A stretch of DNA of 64,000 nt. Source: Eisenbergiella porci (GTDB lineage: Bacteria; Bacillota; Clostridia; Lachnospirales; Lachnospiraceae). Each line of letters begins with the position of its first letter. Position 1 is the first letter of the stretch. Positions 1 to 7,864 of this stretch are shown piece after piece. Position numbers and translations under genes: made by a program. The notes below the pieces were generated by a model that saw only the letters and a program-made list of their open reading frames with translations, did no database searches and was not told where the DNA came from. Location: positions 1-64,000 of the forward strand of contig NZ_VUMI01000032.1 of the NCBI RefSeq assembly GCF_009696275.1. Reading direction: 5' to 3'.

Positions 1-1
1 T

Positions 2-1375
2 TCTCTTCTTGATGAAACCATTAACCTTGATGAAATTGTTCCGGTATCCTTTGTTTCCCATTTTCATGCTGCCACCGGCAGGCCCCGCAGGCATCTTCTT
101 TATCCCATGCTTAAGGCTCTGTTATTACAGCTTATTTTCTCTATCCCAACGGTATCCCTCCTGATTATTTTTCTGAAGTATTCTCAGGAATTACGGGATT
201 TCTGTGGGTGTGATGTTGTTCCCGACGCTTCTAAATTCACCCGCTTTAAACAGGATTTCCTTCCGGATTTACAATCCATGTTTGACAGGCTTGTTGACCT
301 GACCGAACCGATTTGCCAGAAGATTGATGTCCAAAAAGCATCTATGGTATTGTTTGATACCTCTGGTATTGAAGCATGGGTAACGGAGAACAACCCCAAA
401 TATGCCAATTCCATTATCAAGCAGCTCAAAGCTTTTAAGAAAGCAAAAAAGCTGGATGATTCCTATGACCCTTATAAAGCCGCTTATGCCTCCATGCCTT
501 CCCATGCCGCCTCCAATCCGGCTATCCAGCAGATGTATATCAACGGGCATTTCTGCTATGCCTATAAATTCGGCATTATCACTAATGGGCTTGGCATTGT
601 CCGGGATATCACTTTTTACAACAAGGACTTTCTTAAGGCACACCCGGATATCGTCGTGGAAAAGAAATCTGATTCTCCGGATGAGGATAAGAGCCTTGCA
701 GATTCCAAAGCTTTGATCCCTGTATTAAAGGATTTTTTTCTAAAACACCCTCTAATCAATCCCAAAACCTTCCTCGGTGACGCGGCTTTTGATTCCATTG
801 AGATCTACAAATACCTTCTTCAGGAAACGTCTTTTGAAAAGGCTTTTATCCCACTCAATGGAAGGCTTTCCCTGCCGGAATCGGACTGTCCACTGAATGC
901 AGAGGGCATCCCCTGCTGTCCCAAAGACCCCTCTCTTCCTATGAAAAGAGAAGGAAGCAAAACGCATCTGCGCTGCGGACTCTCTACCATGAAGTTTGTA
1001 TGCCCAAAAATGAAATGGGAATACAACAAACAAGATAAGTCCAAACGGCGTGTCTGCCATTGTGAAGACCCATGCACAACTTCTTCCTGTGGCAGGATGT
1101 TCTATATCTATCCGGAAAAGGATCTGCGTGCCTATCCGGGAACTGCACGCGGAACAGAAGAATGGGACAGCACATATAAGATACGTGTCAATGTGGAAAA
1201 ATCCATTAACCACCTCAAAGACAGTTTTTGCGTTGCCGGCAGGAAGACCCAAAATGAGAAAACGCTGCATGCCGACTTACTGCTTGCCGGGATTACCCAA
1301 CTGATTACTGTAATGGTGGCTGATAAAATCCATAAGCATCAATACATCAGAAGTTTGAAACCTCTGATTGCTTAA
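2..1375 (+). CDS. DDE transposase (IS1182/IS5-like), 5' end outside window
   Basis: Transposase of an insertion sequence, acting in DNA cleavage and strand transfer. The reading frame is open to the left edge, so the protein is cut off by the window; the first internal ATG (107) is not a credible start because upstream codons continue in frame. DDE-type features: an Asp in FDTSGIEAWV, a second Asp in the LGDAAFDSIEIY strand, and a Cys-rich segment (CPKMKWEYN, HCEDPC) typical of IS1182-like C-terminal halves. The C-terminus is intact and ends at TAA. A hairpin with a T-run follows about 90 bases later. It borders a degraded gene and the BMC locus, so it probably marks an insertion or rearrangement boundary. 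The family assignment is from recognition of the sequence, not from a search. Confidence 0.82.
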   Translation, partial: SLLDETINLDEIVPVSFVSHFHAATGRPRRHLLYPMLKALLLQLIFSIPTVSLLIIFLKYSQELRDFCGCDVVPDASKFTRFKQDFLPDLQSMFDRLVDLTEPICQKIDVQKASMVLFDTSGIEAWVTENNPKYANSIIKQLKAFKKAKKLDDSYDPYKAAYASMPSHAASNPAIQQMYINGHFCYAYKFGIITNGLGIVRDITFYNKDFLKAHPDIVVEKKSDSPDEDKSLADSKALIPVLKDFFLKHPLINPKTFLGDAAFDSIEIYKYLLQETSFEKAFIPLNGRLSLPESDCPLNAEGIPCCPKDPSLPMKREGSKTHLRCGLSTMKFVCPKMKWEYNKQDKSKRRVCHCEDPCTTSSCGRMFYIYPEKDLRAYPGTARGTEEWDSTYKIRVNVEKSINHLKDSFCVAGRKTQNEKTLHADLLLAGITQLITVMVADKIHKHQYIRSLKPLIA

Positions 1376-1466
1376 TGGCAGCTATTCTATTCCTTCCTTT
1401 CGGCAGGTGTTCACAGCTGCCTTATTCTGTTGCCATAAAAACCTGTTCTCTGCATCAGCCTCCCAC

Positions 1467-1488
1467 AAACCCGGCTTTGCCGGGTTTT
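1467..1488 (+). terminator. Hairpin terminator after the transposase
   Basis: A perfect 9-bp stem (AAACCCGGC / GCCGGGTTT) with a 3-nt loop ends in TTTT. It lies about 90 bases after the transposase stop and probably ends its transcript, shielding the downstream region. The outer end of the insertion sequence could not be placed. Confidence 0.6.
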
Positions 1489-1561
1489 ATCCTTATCGGA
1501 ATCAAGATTGTGAACTCGTTTCGCAATTACCTAGTAGTTTGATGCATTTAATCTGGGGAAA

Positions 1562-1964
1562 ATGGAGGCGGCGAGAAATCTCCAGATCTATAAATACTTT
1601 GCTTCCATAGTGGATGAGTATGATATGATTTTAGGTTATATAGCTGACGACAGGATGTTTGTTGTTCTGGACAGGTTTTTCAATGGAGATATCACGGAGC
1701 TTGCATTAATTCATAGCCTGTCGGCACTTAAGCTGGGAAAACAATACGCAGCGTTGACACAAAAAGCATGTGATCAGATAAAAATTCTGGAAGAAAAAGA
1801 ACTTTCCGAAGAAGTGGCATTATTACACCAATGAGGACAGCAGAGAAATTTATAAAACCGCGGATGAAGAGACGATGAAGGACCGTTGGTTTGGATTCCA
1901 TACCTATGATGTTGAGATGGCAATTGAAGATTTGAAAGATAAAACAACAAAAAAACACGACTAA
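1562..1964 (+). pseudogene. Frameshifted gene remnant (DUF3990-like C-terminal part)
   Basis: The first frame (1562-1834) reads a segment with IADDRMFVVLDRFFNGDI and LGKQYAALTQKACDQI, which resembles my recollection of the C-terminal part of DUF3990 proteins of Firmicutes. At about 1811-1815 the sensible reading moves to another frame (1815-1964), which continues with WHYYTNEDSREIY and ends KKHD-stop. No good start or ribosome-binding site precedes 1562, and the N-terminal half is missing, apparently replaced by the insertion sequence. It is therefore best read as a 5'-truncated, frameshifted relic. Family identity is tentative; the frame switch is directly visible. Confidence 0.55.
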
Positions 1965-1978
1965 ACATGCGGTATTTA

Positions 1979-2007
1979 TTGACATTTCTCCTGGCAAGAA
2001 CTATACT
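1979..2007 (+). promoter_or_regulatory. Sigma-A promoter of the BMC operon
   Basis: TTGACA (1979-1984) and TATACT (2002-2007) are separated by exactly 17 bases. The first gene starts at 2165, giving a leader of about 150 nt. The leader contains TGTACA-GCA-TGTACA (about 2111-2125), a short dyad that could be an operator, though this is unproven. Confidence 0.7.
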
Positions 2008-2164
2008 GAATCTGGAAAACCACAAAAATAAGGCGAAATATATGCCGAAAACAACATAAAACAACGATACACAGTAGATACAGTGCCTTTCGGAGCAGGA
2101 ACCTCCTATATGTACAGCATGTACAGCCCCTGCCCCGGAAGAGAAATATGGAGGGAAAGCAGGG

Positions 2165-4693
2165 ATGAGCAGTAAAATCAACAACAATCCTACGGCCAAG
2201 TCGGAACGCATTACCAGACTGGTTGAAAATCTGTACCGCAACATGCCGGAAATCGAACCGGCCAGGGCGGTGCTGCTGACGGAAAGCTACAAGGAAACGG
2301 AAGGGGAGCCGATTATCATGCGCAGGGCCAAAGCCTTCGCGCACATTCTGGCCAATATCCCCATTACCATTAGGGATGAGGAACTGATCGTGGGAAGCTC
2401 CACGCTGGCGCCCAGGGGCTGCCAGACATTTCCCGAATTTTCCTATGAATGGCTGGAAGCGGAATTCGACACAATAGAAAAAAGAAGCGCCGATCCCTTC
2501 TACATTTCAGAAGAAACGAAGAAGCAGCTGGCAGAGGTACATAAATACTGGAAGGGAAAAACAACCAGTGAACTGGCGCTTTCCTATATGGCGCCCGAAG
2601 CCGCCAGGGCGATTGAACATAATATTTTTACGCCGGGCAACTATTTTTATAATGGCGTGGGACATGTTACCGTGCAGTATGACAAGGTGCTGGAAATCGG
2701 TCTGGAAGGCATTATCAGGGAAGCGGCCGCCGAACTGGCAGGCTGCAGCGTGGGAGACGGAGATTATGCCAGAAGGCACTGCTTCCTGGAGGCTGTGATC
2801 ATGAGCTGTGCAGCCGTAATCGGTTACGCGGGCCGCTATGCGGCTCTTGCCGCGAAAGAGGCGCAGCAGTGTACGGATGCGGAAAGAAAGCAGGAGCTTT
2901 TACAGATAGCATCCAATTGTGAGAGGGTTCCCGCAAAGGGGGCGCGCAGCTTCCAGGAAGCCTGCCAGAGCTTCTGGTTCATCCAGCAGCTTTTACAGAT
3001 GGAATCCAGCGGACACTCCATTTCTCCGGGACGCTTTGACCAGTACATGTATCCTTATTATAAAAAGGATTTGGACGAAGGCAGGATTACCAGGGATCAG
3101 GCTCAGGAACTGGTTGACTGTATCTGGGTGAAGCTGAATGACCTGAATAAGGCCAGAGACGCGGCCAGCGCAGAAGGCTTTGCGGGCTACAGCCTGTTCC
3201 AGAACCTGATTGTGGGAGGTCAGGATGAAGACGGCCGGGATGTGACCAACGATCTTTCCTTCCTGTGCATCTGGGCATCCGCCCATGTGTTCCTTCCCCA
3301 GCCGTCCCTGTCCGTCAGGGTTTGGAACTGCACGCCCCATGAGCTTCTTGTGGAGGCAGCCAGGCTGACAAGAACCGGAATCGGGCTTCCGGCCTACTAT
3401 AATGATGAAGTGATCATCCCTTCCCTGATGAACCGGGGACTGACGCTGGAGGATGCCAGGACCTACAACATCATCGGCTGCGTGGAACCGCAGAAGGCGG
3501 GAAAAACAGAAGGCTGGCATGATGCGGCGTTCTTTAACATGTGCCGTCCGCTGGAGCTTGTTTTCTCCAACGGCAGGGACAAGGGAGAGCAGGTTGGCCT
3601 GCAGACCGGGGCCGTGGAGGATATGACCACCTTCGACCAGTTCTTTGACGCCTATAAGAAACAGATGGAGTACTGCATCAGCCTGCTGGTAAACGCGGAC
3701 AATGCCATTGATACAGCCCATGCGGACCGCTGTCCGCTGCCGTTCCTTTCCAGTATGGTGGACGACTGCCTGAAGCGTGGAAAAACAGTACAGGAGGGCG
3801 GCGCTGTTTACAATTTCACAGGCCCCCAGGGCTTTGGGATTGCCAATGTGGCGGACTCCCTGTTTGCCATAAGAAAGCTGGTATTTGAAGAAAATAAGGT
3901 GACGCTTGCGGAATACAAGAGAGCGCTTGCCCTGAATTTTGGAAAGGGCTTTGACTCCATCACCGTTTCGGAGATGACCGGTGAAATTATCAAAGAGCTG
4001 CAGAAAGCGGGACAGAAGCCCAGCGAGGCTCAGGTTGCAGGCATTGTGAAGGGTATCGTGGACACTCAGCTTTTCGACAAAGACAGACAGCTGTGCGAAA
4101 AGCTGTATGATATGATCGAAGAGGTTCCCAAATTTGGCAATGATCTGGAAGAGGTGGACTTGTTTGCCAGGGAAGTAGCTTATACCTACACCAGACCTTT
4201 ACAGAATTACCGCAACCCGAGAGGCGGCACCTTCCAGGCGGGTCTGTATCCTGTATCCGCCAATGTGCCTCTGGGAGCGCAGACCGGCGCTACGCCCGAC
4301 GGACGTCTGGCCCATACCCCGGTGGCGGATGGGGTTTCCCCAACCGCGGGCAAGGATGTGAACGGGCCGACGGCTACGGCCAATTCCGTTTCCAAGCTGG
4401 ATCACGGCATTGCCTCCAACGGAACGCTCCTTAACCAGAAATTCCACCCCTCCGCCCTCAGCGGCGATGAAGGACTGAATAATTTCGTGGCTCTCATCCG
4501 TTCCTATTTTGACCAGAAGGGCAGCCATATGCAGTTCAATGTGGTGGATAAAAATACCCTGATTGACGCACAGAAGCACCCGGAGAATTACAAGCATCTG
4601 GTCGTGCGTGTGGCGGGCTACAGCGCCTTGTTTACCACGCTGTCACGCTCCCTTCAGGATGATATTATCCGCAGGACGGAGCAGGGCTTCTGA
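2165..4693 (+). CDS. Glycyl radical diol dehydratase (B12-independent, BMC type)
   Basis: Pyruvate-formate-lyase-fold enzyme that dehydrates a vicinal diol, most likely (S)-1,2-propanediol to propionaldehyde, in the microcompartment lumen. At 842 aa it matches diol-dehydratase GREs. The catalytic cysteine is Cys439 in the IIGCVEPQKAG motif (GCVEP), and the radical-bearing Gly818 lies in RVAGYSALF near the C-terminus. Start: ATG with GGAGGG just upstream. Choline lyase and glycerol dehydratase are relatives; the aldolase, PduP and rhaBA context favours propanediol. No obvious long N-terminal targeting extension is present. It is the first gene of the locus and is followed 25 bases later by its activase. 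Confidence 0.88.
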   Translation: MSSKINNNPTAKSERITRLVENLYRNMPEIEPARAVLLTESYKETEGEPIIMRRAKAFAHILANIPITIRDEELIVGSSTLAPRGCQTFPEFSYEWLEAEFDTIEKRSADPFYISEETKKQLAEVHKYWKGKTTSELALSYMAPEAARAIEHNIFTPGNYFYNGVGHVTVQYDKVLEIGLEGIIREAAAELAGCSVGDGDYARRHCFLEAVIMSCAAVIGYAGRYAALAAKEAQQCTDAERKQELLQIASNCERVPAKGARSFQEACQSFWFIQQLLQMESSGHSISPGRFDQYMYPYYKKDLDEGRITRDQAQELVDCIWVKLNDLNKARDAASAEGFAGYSLFQNLIVGGQDEDGRDVTNDLSFLCIWASAHVFLPQPSLSVRVWNCTPHELLVEAARLTRTGIGLPAYYNDEVIIPSLMNRGLTLEDARTYNIIGCVEPQKAGKTEGWHDAAFFNMCRPLELVFSNGRDKGEQVGLQTGAVEDMTTFDQFFDAYKKQMEYCISLLVNADNAIDTAHADRCPLPFLSSMVDDCLKRGKTVQEGGAVYNFTGPQGFGIANVADSLFAIRKLVFEENKVTLAEYKRALALNFGKGFDSITVSEMTGEIIKELQKAGQKPSEAQVAGIVKGIVDTQLFDKDRQLCEKLYDMIEEVPKFGNDLEEVDLFAREVAYTYTRPLQNYRNPRGGTFQAGLYPVSANVPLGAQTGATPDGRLAHTPVADGVSPTAGKDVNGPTATANSVSKLDHGIASNGTLLNQKFHPSALSGDEGLNNFVALIRSYFDQKGSHMQFNVVDKNTLIDAQKHPENYKHLVVRVAGYSALFTTLSRSLQDDIIRRTEQGF

Positions 4694-4718
4694 GAAAAGA
4701 AGAAAAGAGGAATAAACG

Positions 4719-5510
4719 ATGGACTACCTGGACACAACAGGCCGGATTTTCGACATACAAAGATATTCCATCCATGACGGCAGGGGAATCCGCACCATTG
4801 TATTTTTAAAAGGCTGTGTACTTCGGTGCCGGTGGTGCTGCAATCCGGAATCCCAGGAATATGCGGTGCAGACCATGATGGTACAGGGTAAACCGAAAAT
4901 CATCGGCGAAGATGTAACTGTCCGTCAGGTCATGGAAACCGTGGTAAAGGACCGGCCGTACTACAGACGTTCCGGCGGCGGCCTCACGCTTTCCGGCGGA
5001 GAAAGCCTCTGCCAGGCGGAATTTGCAGCGGCGCTGCTTCGGGCGGCCAAGGAAGAGGGAATCAACACAGCGATGGAAAGCATGGCCTGCGCTCCCATGG
5101 AAACCATAGAAAAGCTTTTGCCCTGGCTGGATCAGTATCTGATGGATATCAAGCATATCAACAGTGCAAAGCATAAGGAGTTTACCGGCAAGGGGAACGA
5201 ACTGATGCTGGAAAACGCCAGGAAGGTGGCGCAGAGCGGCAAAACAGAGCTGATTATCCGCGTCCCCGTAATTCCCGCCTTTAATGATACGGAGAGGGAA
5301 ATTGAGGAAATCGCCCGGTTTTCAGATGCGCTTCCCGGCGTGAAGCGCATCCATCTCCTGCCTTACCACAGGCTGGGACAGGATAAATATGACGGACTGA
5401 ACCGGGAATATCTCATGAAGGATATCCTGCCTCCCACCAATGAGCATATGGCGCAGCTGAAACGCACGGTGGAGCGCGTAAGCAGCCTGGAATGCCATAT
5501 CGGCGGATGA
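4719..5510 (+). CDS. Glycyl radical enzyme activating enzyme (radical SAM)
   Basis: Radical SAM activase that generates the glycyl radical on the upstream dehydratase using S-adenosylmethionine and a [4Fe-4S] cluster. The CxxxCxxC motif is Cys33/Cys37/Cys40 in KGCVLRCRWCCNPE, and the SAM-binding GGE appears in TLSGGESL. The protein is 263 aa and runs from the cluster motif almost straight into DVTVRQVMETV. The 8-cysteine ferredoxin-like insert found in many GRE activases (for example choline lyase and glycerol dehydratase activases) is absent, as in the short PflA type. Start: ATG preceded by AAGAGGAA. Confidence 0.88.
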   Translation: MDYLDTTGRIFDIQRYSIHDGRGIRTIVFLKGCVLRCRWCCNPESQEYAVQTMMVQGKPKIIGEDVTVRQVMETVVKDRPYYRRSGGGLTLSGGESLCQAEFAAALLRAAKEEGINTAMESMACAPMETIEKLLPWLDQYLMDIKHINSAKHKEFTGKGNELMLENARKVAQSGKTELIIRVPVIPAFNDTEREIEEIARFSDALPGVKRIHLLPYHRLGQDKYDGLNREYLMKDILPPTNEHMAQLKRTVERVSSLECHIGG

Positions 5511-5538
5511 CGGAAGGAAAAATGGAGGCACGCAGTAC

Positions 5539-5913
5539 ATGAATTTTCAACAATATGATTCTGAAAAAAAACAGAGAATTGTGCAGGAGCTGGTTCCGGG
5601 AAAACAGATAACGCTGGCCCATATCATTGCCAATCCTGACGGAGAGCTGTACGAAAAGCTGGGACTGGACCCGAAGGTGGAGCTGAACCGAGCGGCCATC
5701 GGCATCATGACGGTAACCCCTGCGGAGACAGCGATTATCATGGCGGACATTGCCATCAAATCTTCCGGCGTGGATCTGGGCTTTGTGGACCGCTTCAGCG
5801 GATCCCTCATTGTGACCGGCACGGTTTCCCAGGTGGAGGCATCCACCACGGCGATTCTGGAATATACGGAGAATAAGCTGGGCTATGAGGTCTGCAGCAT
5901 AACAAGAACATGA
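5539..5913 (+). CDS. BMC shell protein, PduU/EutS type (permuted BMC-H)
   Basis: Hexameric facet protein of the microcompartment shell. The 124-aa sequence carries the EutS/PduU hallmark order: an N-terminal strand with ELVPGKQITLAHIIANP (beta-barrel cap and permuted start of the BMC fold), then AAIGIMTVTPAETAIIMADIA and DRFSGSLIVTGTVS. The N-terminus is about 15 residues longer than EutS. Its stop overlaps the start of the next gene (ATGA, 5910-5913), so the pair is translationally coupled, as eutS/eutP and pduU/pduV often are. Confidence 0.9.
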   Translation: MNFQQYDSEKKQRIVQELVPGKQITLAHIIANPDGELYEKLGLDPKVELNRAAIGIMTVTPAETAIIMADIAIKSSGVDLGFVDRFSGSLIVTGTVSQVEASTTAILEYTENKLGYEVCSITRT

Positions 5914-6377
5914 AAAAAATAATACTTATCGGCAGGAGCGGCGCGGGAAAGACAACGCTGACACAGGCGCTGAAGGGCGAAGAAATCAAATATCATAAAA
6001 CGCAGTATGTGAATTATTTTGAATGCATCATAGATACGCCCGGAGAATATGCCCAGACCCATGAGCTGGGTTACGCGCTGGCGCTCTATTCCTATGAAGC
6101 GGATGTGGTGGGACTTCTTCTGTCGGCCACGGAGCCCTATTCCCTGTATCCGCCCAACATAACCTGCATGGTGAACCGGGAAGTGGTGGGAATTGTAACC
6201 CAGATCAATGACCCGAAGGCGAACCCGGAGCGATCGGCCAGATGGCTGCGGCTGTCCGGCTGTAAAAAGATTTTTTTCGTGGATTCCAAGGCCGGAACCG
6301 GAGTTTCGGATATCCTGGATTATCTGAATGAGGAACAGACAGAAGAAATACATACAAACAACAAAAACAACAGTTGA
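5910..6377 (+). CDS. EutP/PduV-like small GTPase
   Basis: P-loop protein of the EutP/PduV family: GRSGAGKT at residues 8-15, a DTPGEY motif (switch II/G3) and TQIND in place of the usual NKxD. At 155 aa it has family length. PduV is reported to associate with the shell of Pdu compartments and may help position them; EutP-type proteins have also been reported to have acetate kinase activity, so a role in making propionate cannot be excluded, especially as no separate kinase lies in this window. It is the last gene before a new promoter at 6416. Confidence 0.85.
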   Translation: MKKIILIGRSGAGKTTLTQALKGEEIKYHKTQYVNYFECIIDTPGEYAQTHELGYALALYSYEADVVGLLLSATEPYSLYPPNITCMVNREVVGIVTQINDPKANPERSARWLRLSGCKKIFFVDSKAGTGVSDILDYLNEEQTEEIHTNNKNNS

Positions 6378-6415
6378 AAAACCTATAAAAACAAATAAAA
6401 ACCACAGGTAAAATG

Positions 6416-6444
6416 TTGACATGTGTTGTATTTAGGACTATAAT
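6416..6444 (+). promoter_or_regulatory. Consensus promoter of the second BMC transcript
   Basis: A perfect TTGACA (6416-6421), 17-bp spacer and TATAAT (6439-6444), placed 39 bases after the GTPase gene. It would give the aldolase-to-shell segment its own transcription, with a leader of about 125 nt. Confidence 0.8.
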
Positions 6445-6483
6445 GAACACGAGCTAACAAAGCGGACAGTCAGCATGTATGAA

Positions 6484-6560
6484 AAATGGAAAAGCAGGGC
6501 TTTTCCATACAAAATCCGCACAAAGTGCGAACATATTTTTTTACGCCGCGGGAAGGCGGC
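6484..6560 (+). promoter_or_regulatory. Structured leader upstream of the aldolase
   Basis: Three consecutive dyads: ATGGAAAAGC/GCTTTTCCAT (10 bp, 3-nt loop, about 6486-6508), CGCAC/GTGCG (5 bp) followed by AACATATTTTTTT, and GCCGC/GCGGC just before the ribosome-binding site. The middle weak hairpin plus T-run could be an attenuator, with the third covering the Shine-Dalgarno region. No known riboswitch class was recognised. Confidence 0.4.
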
Positions 6561-6575
6561 AGAATGGAGGAAACA

Positions 6576-7385
6576 ATGCAGAACGAGTACGAACTTAAGA
6601 AATTGATGTGCGACATCGGAAAGAGAATTTATGACCGTAATATGGTGGCTGCCAATGACGGCAATATTTCAGTAAAGCTGAACGACAATGAATTCCTTTG
6701 CACACCCACAGGTGTTTCCAAGGGCTTTATGACACCCGATTTTATCTGCAAGGTTGACGCGCAGGGCAATGTAATCCAGGCAAACAAGGGCTTCCGTCCT
6801 TCTTCCGAAATCAAGATGCATATGCGTGTTTACCAGAAGCGTCCCGATGTGGGAGCAGTAGTACATGCCCATCCTACGTTTGCAACCTCCTTTGCTATTG
6901 CAGGCATCCCGCTGACACAGCCCATCATGCCCGAAGCCGTTATCGCCCTGGGATGTGTTCCGATTGCTGAGTACGGTACGCCTTCCACGATGGAAATTCC
7001 TGATAATGTGGAGAAATATCTTCCTTACTACGATGCGGTTCTGCTGGAAAGCCACGGCGCCCTTACCTGGAGCACGGACCTGACCGCAGCCTATATGAAG
7101 ATGGAATCTGTTGAATTCTATGCAGAGCTTCTCTATAAGTCCAAAATGCTGGGCGGCCCGAAGGAATTCGATAAGAATACCATTGAGAAGCTGTATGAAA
7201 TCAGAAGAAAAATGGGACTCCCCGGAAAGCATCCGGCCAACCTGTGCCAGAACAAGGGCAAGAAGAACTGCCACAACTGCGGCAACGGCTGCGGTTCCGT
7301 ATCCTCACCCGCGCCTGCTTCCAACGAAGTGAGCGAAGAAATGGTTGCTGAAATCGTGAAAAAGGTTATGGAGCAAATGAAATAA
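6576..7385 (+). CDS. Class II sugar-phosphate aldolase (rhamnulose/fuculose-1-P), encapsulated
   Basis: Zinc aldolase that splits L-rhamnulose-1-phosphate or L-fuculose-1-phosphate into DHAP and L-lactaldehyde. The AraD/FucA fold shows NDGNISVK (29-34), Glu78 in SSEIKMH, the zinc ligands His97/His99 in VHAHPTF, and the LLESHGAL histidine. The start at 6576 is chosen because GGAGG (6566-6570) lies 5 nt upstream; in-frame ATGs at 6486 and 6564 lack one. After the 225-residue enzyme comes a Cys-rich linker (CHNCGNGCG) and a C-terminal amphipathic helix, SEEMVAEIVKKVMEQMK, a typical encapsulation peptide. An aldolase inside the BMC is the mark of the fucose/rhamnose GRE compartments (GRM5 type, as I recall the naming). 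Confidence 0.87.
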   Translation: MQNEYELKKLMCDIGKRIYDRNMVAANDGNISVKLNDNEFLCTPTGVSKGFMTPDFICKVDAQGNVIQANKGFRPSSEIKMHMRVYQKRPDVGAVVHAHPTFATSFAIAGIPLTQPIMPEAVIALGCVPIAEYGTPSTMEIPDNVEKYLPYYDAVLLESHGALTWSTDLTAAYMKMESVEFYAELLYKSKMLGGPKEFDKNTIEKLYEIRRKMGLPGKHPANLCQNKGKKNCHNCGNGCGSVSSPAPASNEVSEEMVAEIVKKVMEQMK

Positions 7386-7864
7386 TGGATGAAAATCTGA
7401 TTGCAAGAACTGTCCGCAGGGTCCTTTCGGAAACCGGCAGCGCGGCGCACATGTCGCTGAAGCTGGCGGAAGCGCTGGCGGCAAAGGTGGAGGAAAGAGC
7501 GGAAAGCCTTGGGATGCGCGTGGTTACGGCCATCGCCGACGAGGCCGGCCATCCGAAACTTGTGCGCAGCATGGACGGGGCCTACATAGGAAGTCTGGAT
7601 GTGGCTGTGAATAAAGCATATACAAGCATAGCGTTCCAGATGTCCACAGCGGCGCTGGGAGAACTCAGCCAGCCGGGTGCCCCGCTTTATGGCATCCAGC
7701 ATACCAACGGCGGCAGGATTGTGATTTTCGGCGGCGGAGAACCGCTTATGGTAAATGGTAAGATCATAGGAGCTCTGGGTGTCAGCGGCGGAACCGCCGA
7801 ACAGGACACGGCCCTTGCGGCTTACGGAGCATCCATGTTAAAGGAGGTAATCTCGTGCCTGTAA
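7385..7864 (+). CDS. HbpS/GlcG/PduO-C-like protein of the BMC locus
   Basis: Member of the HbpS/GlcG family, the fold of the PduO C-terminal domain, of uncertain role (heme or cobalamin binding in relatives). The 159-aa protein shows DEAGHPKLVRSMDGAYIGS, ALGELSQPGAPLYGI and the GGGEPL...GALGVSGGTAEQD signature. The first 17 residues, MDENLIARTVRRVLSET, form an amphipathic helix like the targeting helices on neighbouring enzymes, which suggests it is packed inside the shell. Its ATG overlaps the aldolase stop (TAATG), so translation is probably coupled. A B12-related role is unlikely to be needed here because the dehydratase is a glycyl radical enzyme. Confidence 0.75.
   Translation: MDENLIARTVRRVLSETGSAAHMSLKLAEALAAKVEERAESLGMRVVTAIADEAGHPKLVRSMDGAYIGSLDVAVNKAYTSIAFQMSTAALGELSQPGAPLYGIQHTNGGRIVIFGGGEPLMVNGKIIGALGVSGGTAEQDTALAAYGASMLKEVISCL

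Noticed and set aside
2111-2125. Catabolite-response element upstream of the dehydratase gene
   Set aside because: TGTACA-GCA-TGTACA is symmetric but does not fit the cre consensus (TGWAANCGNTNWCA); kept only as a possible unknown operator.
1774-2344. Minus-strand ORFs over the BMC promoter and start of the dehydratase gene
   Set aside because: They overlap a clear promoter and a strongly supported gene, and have no ribosome-binding site or family signature.
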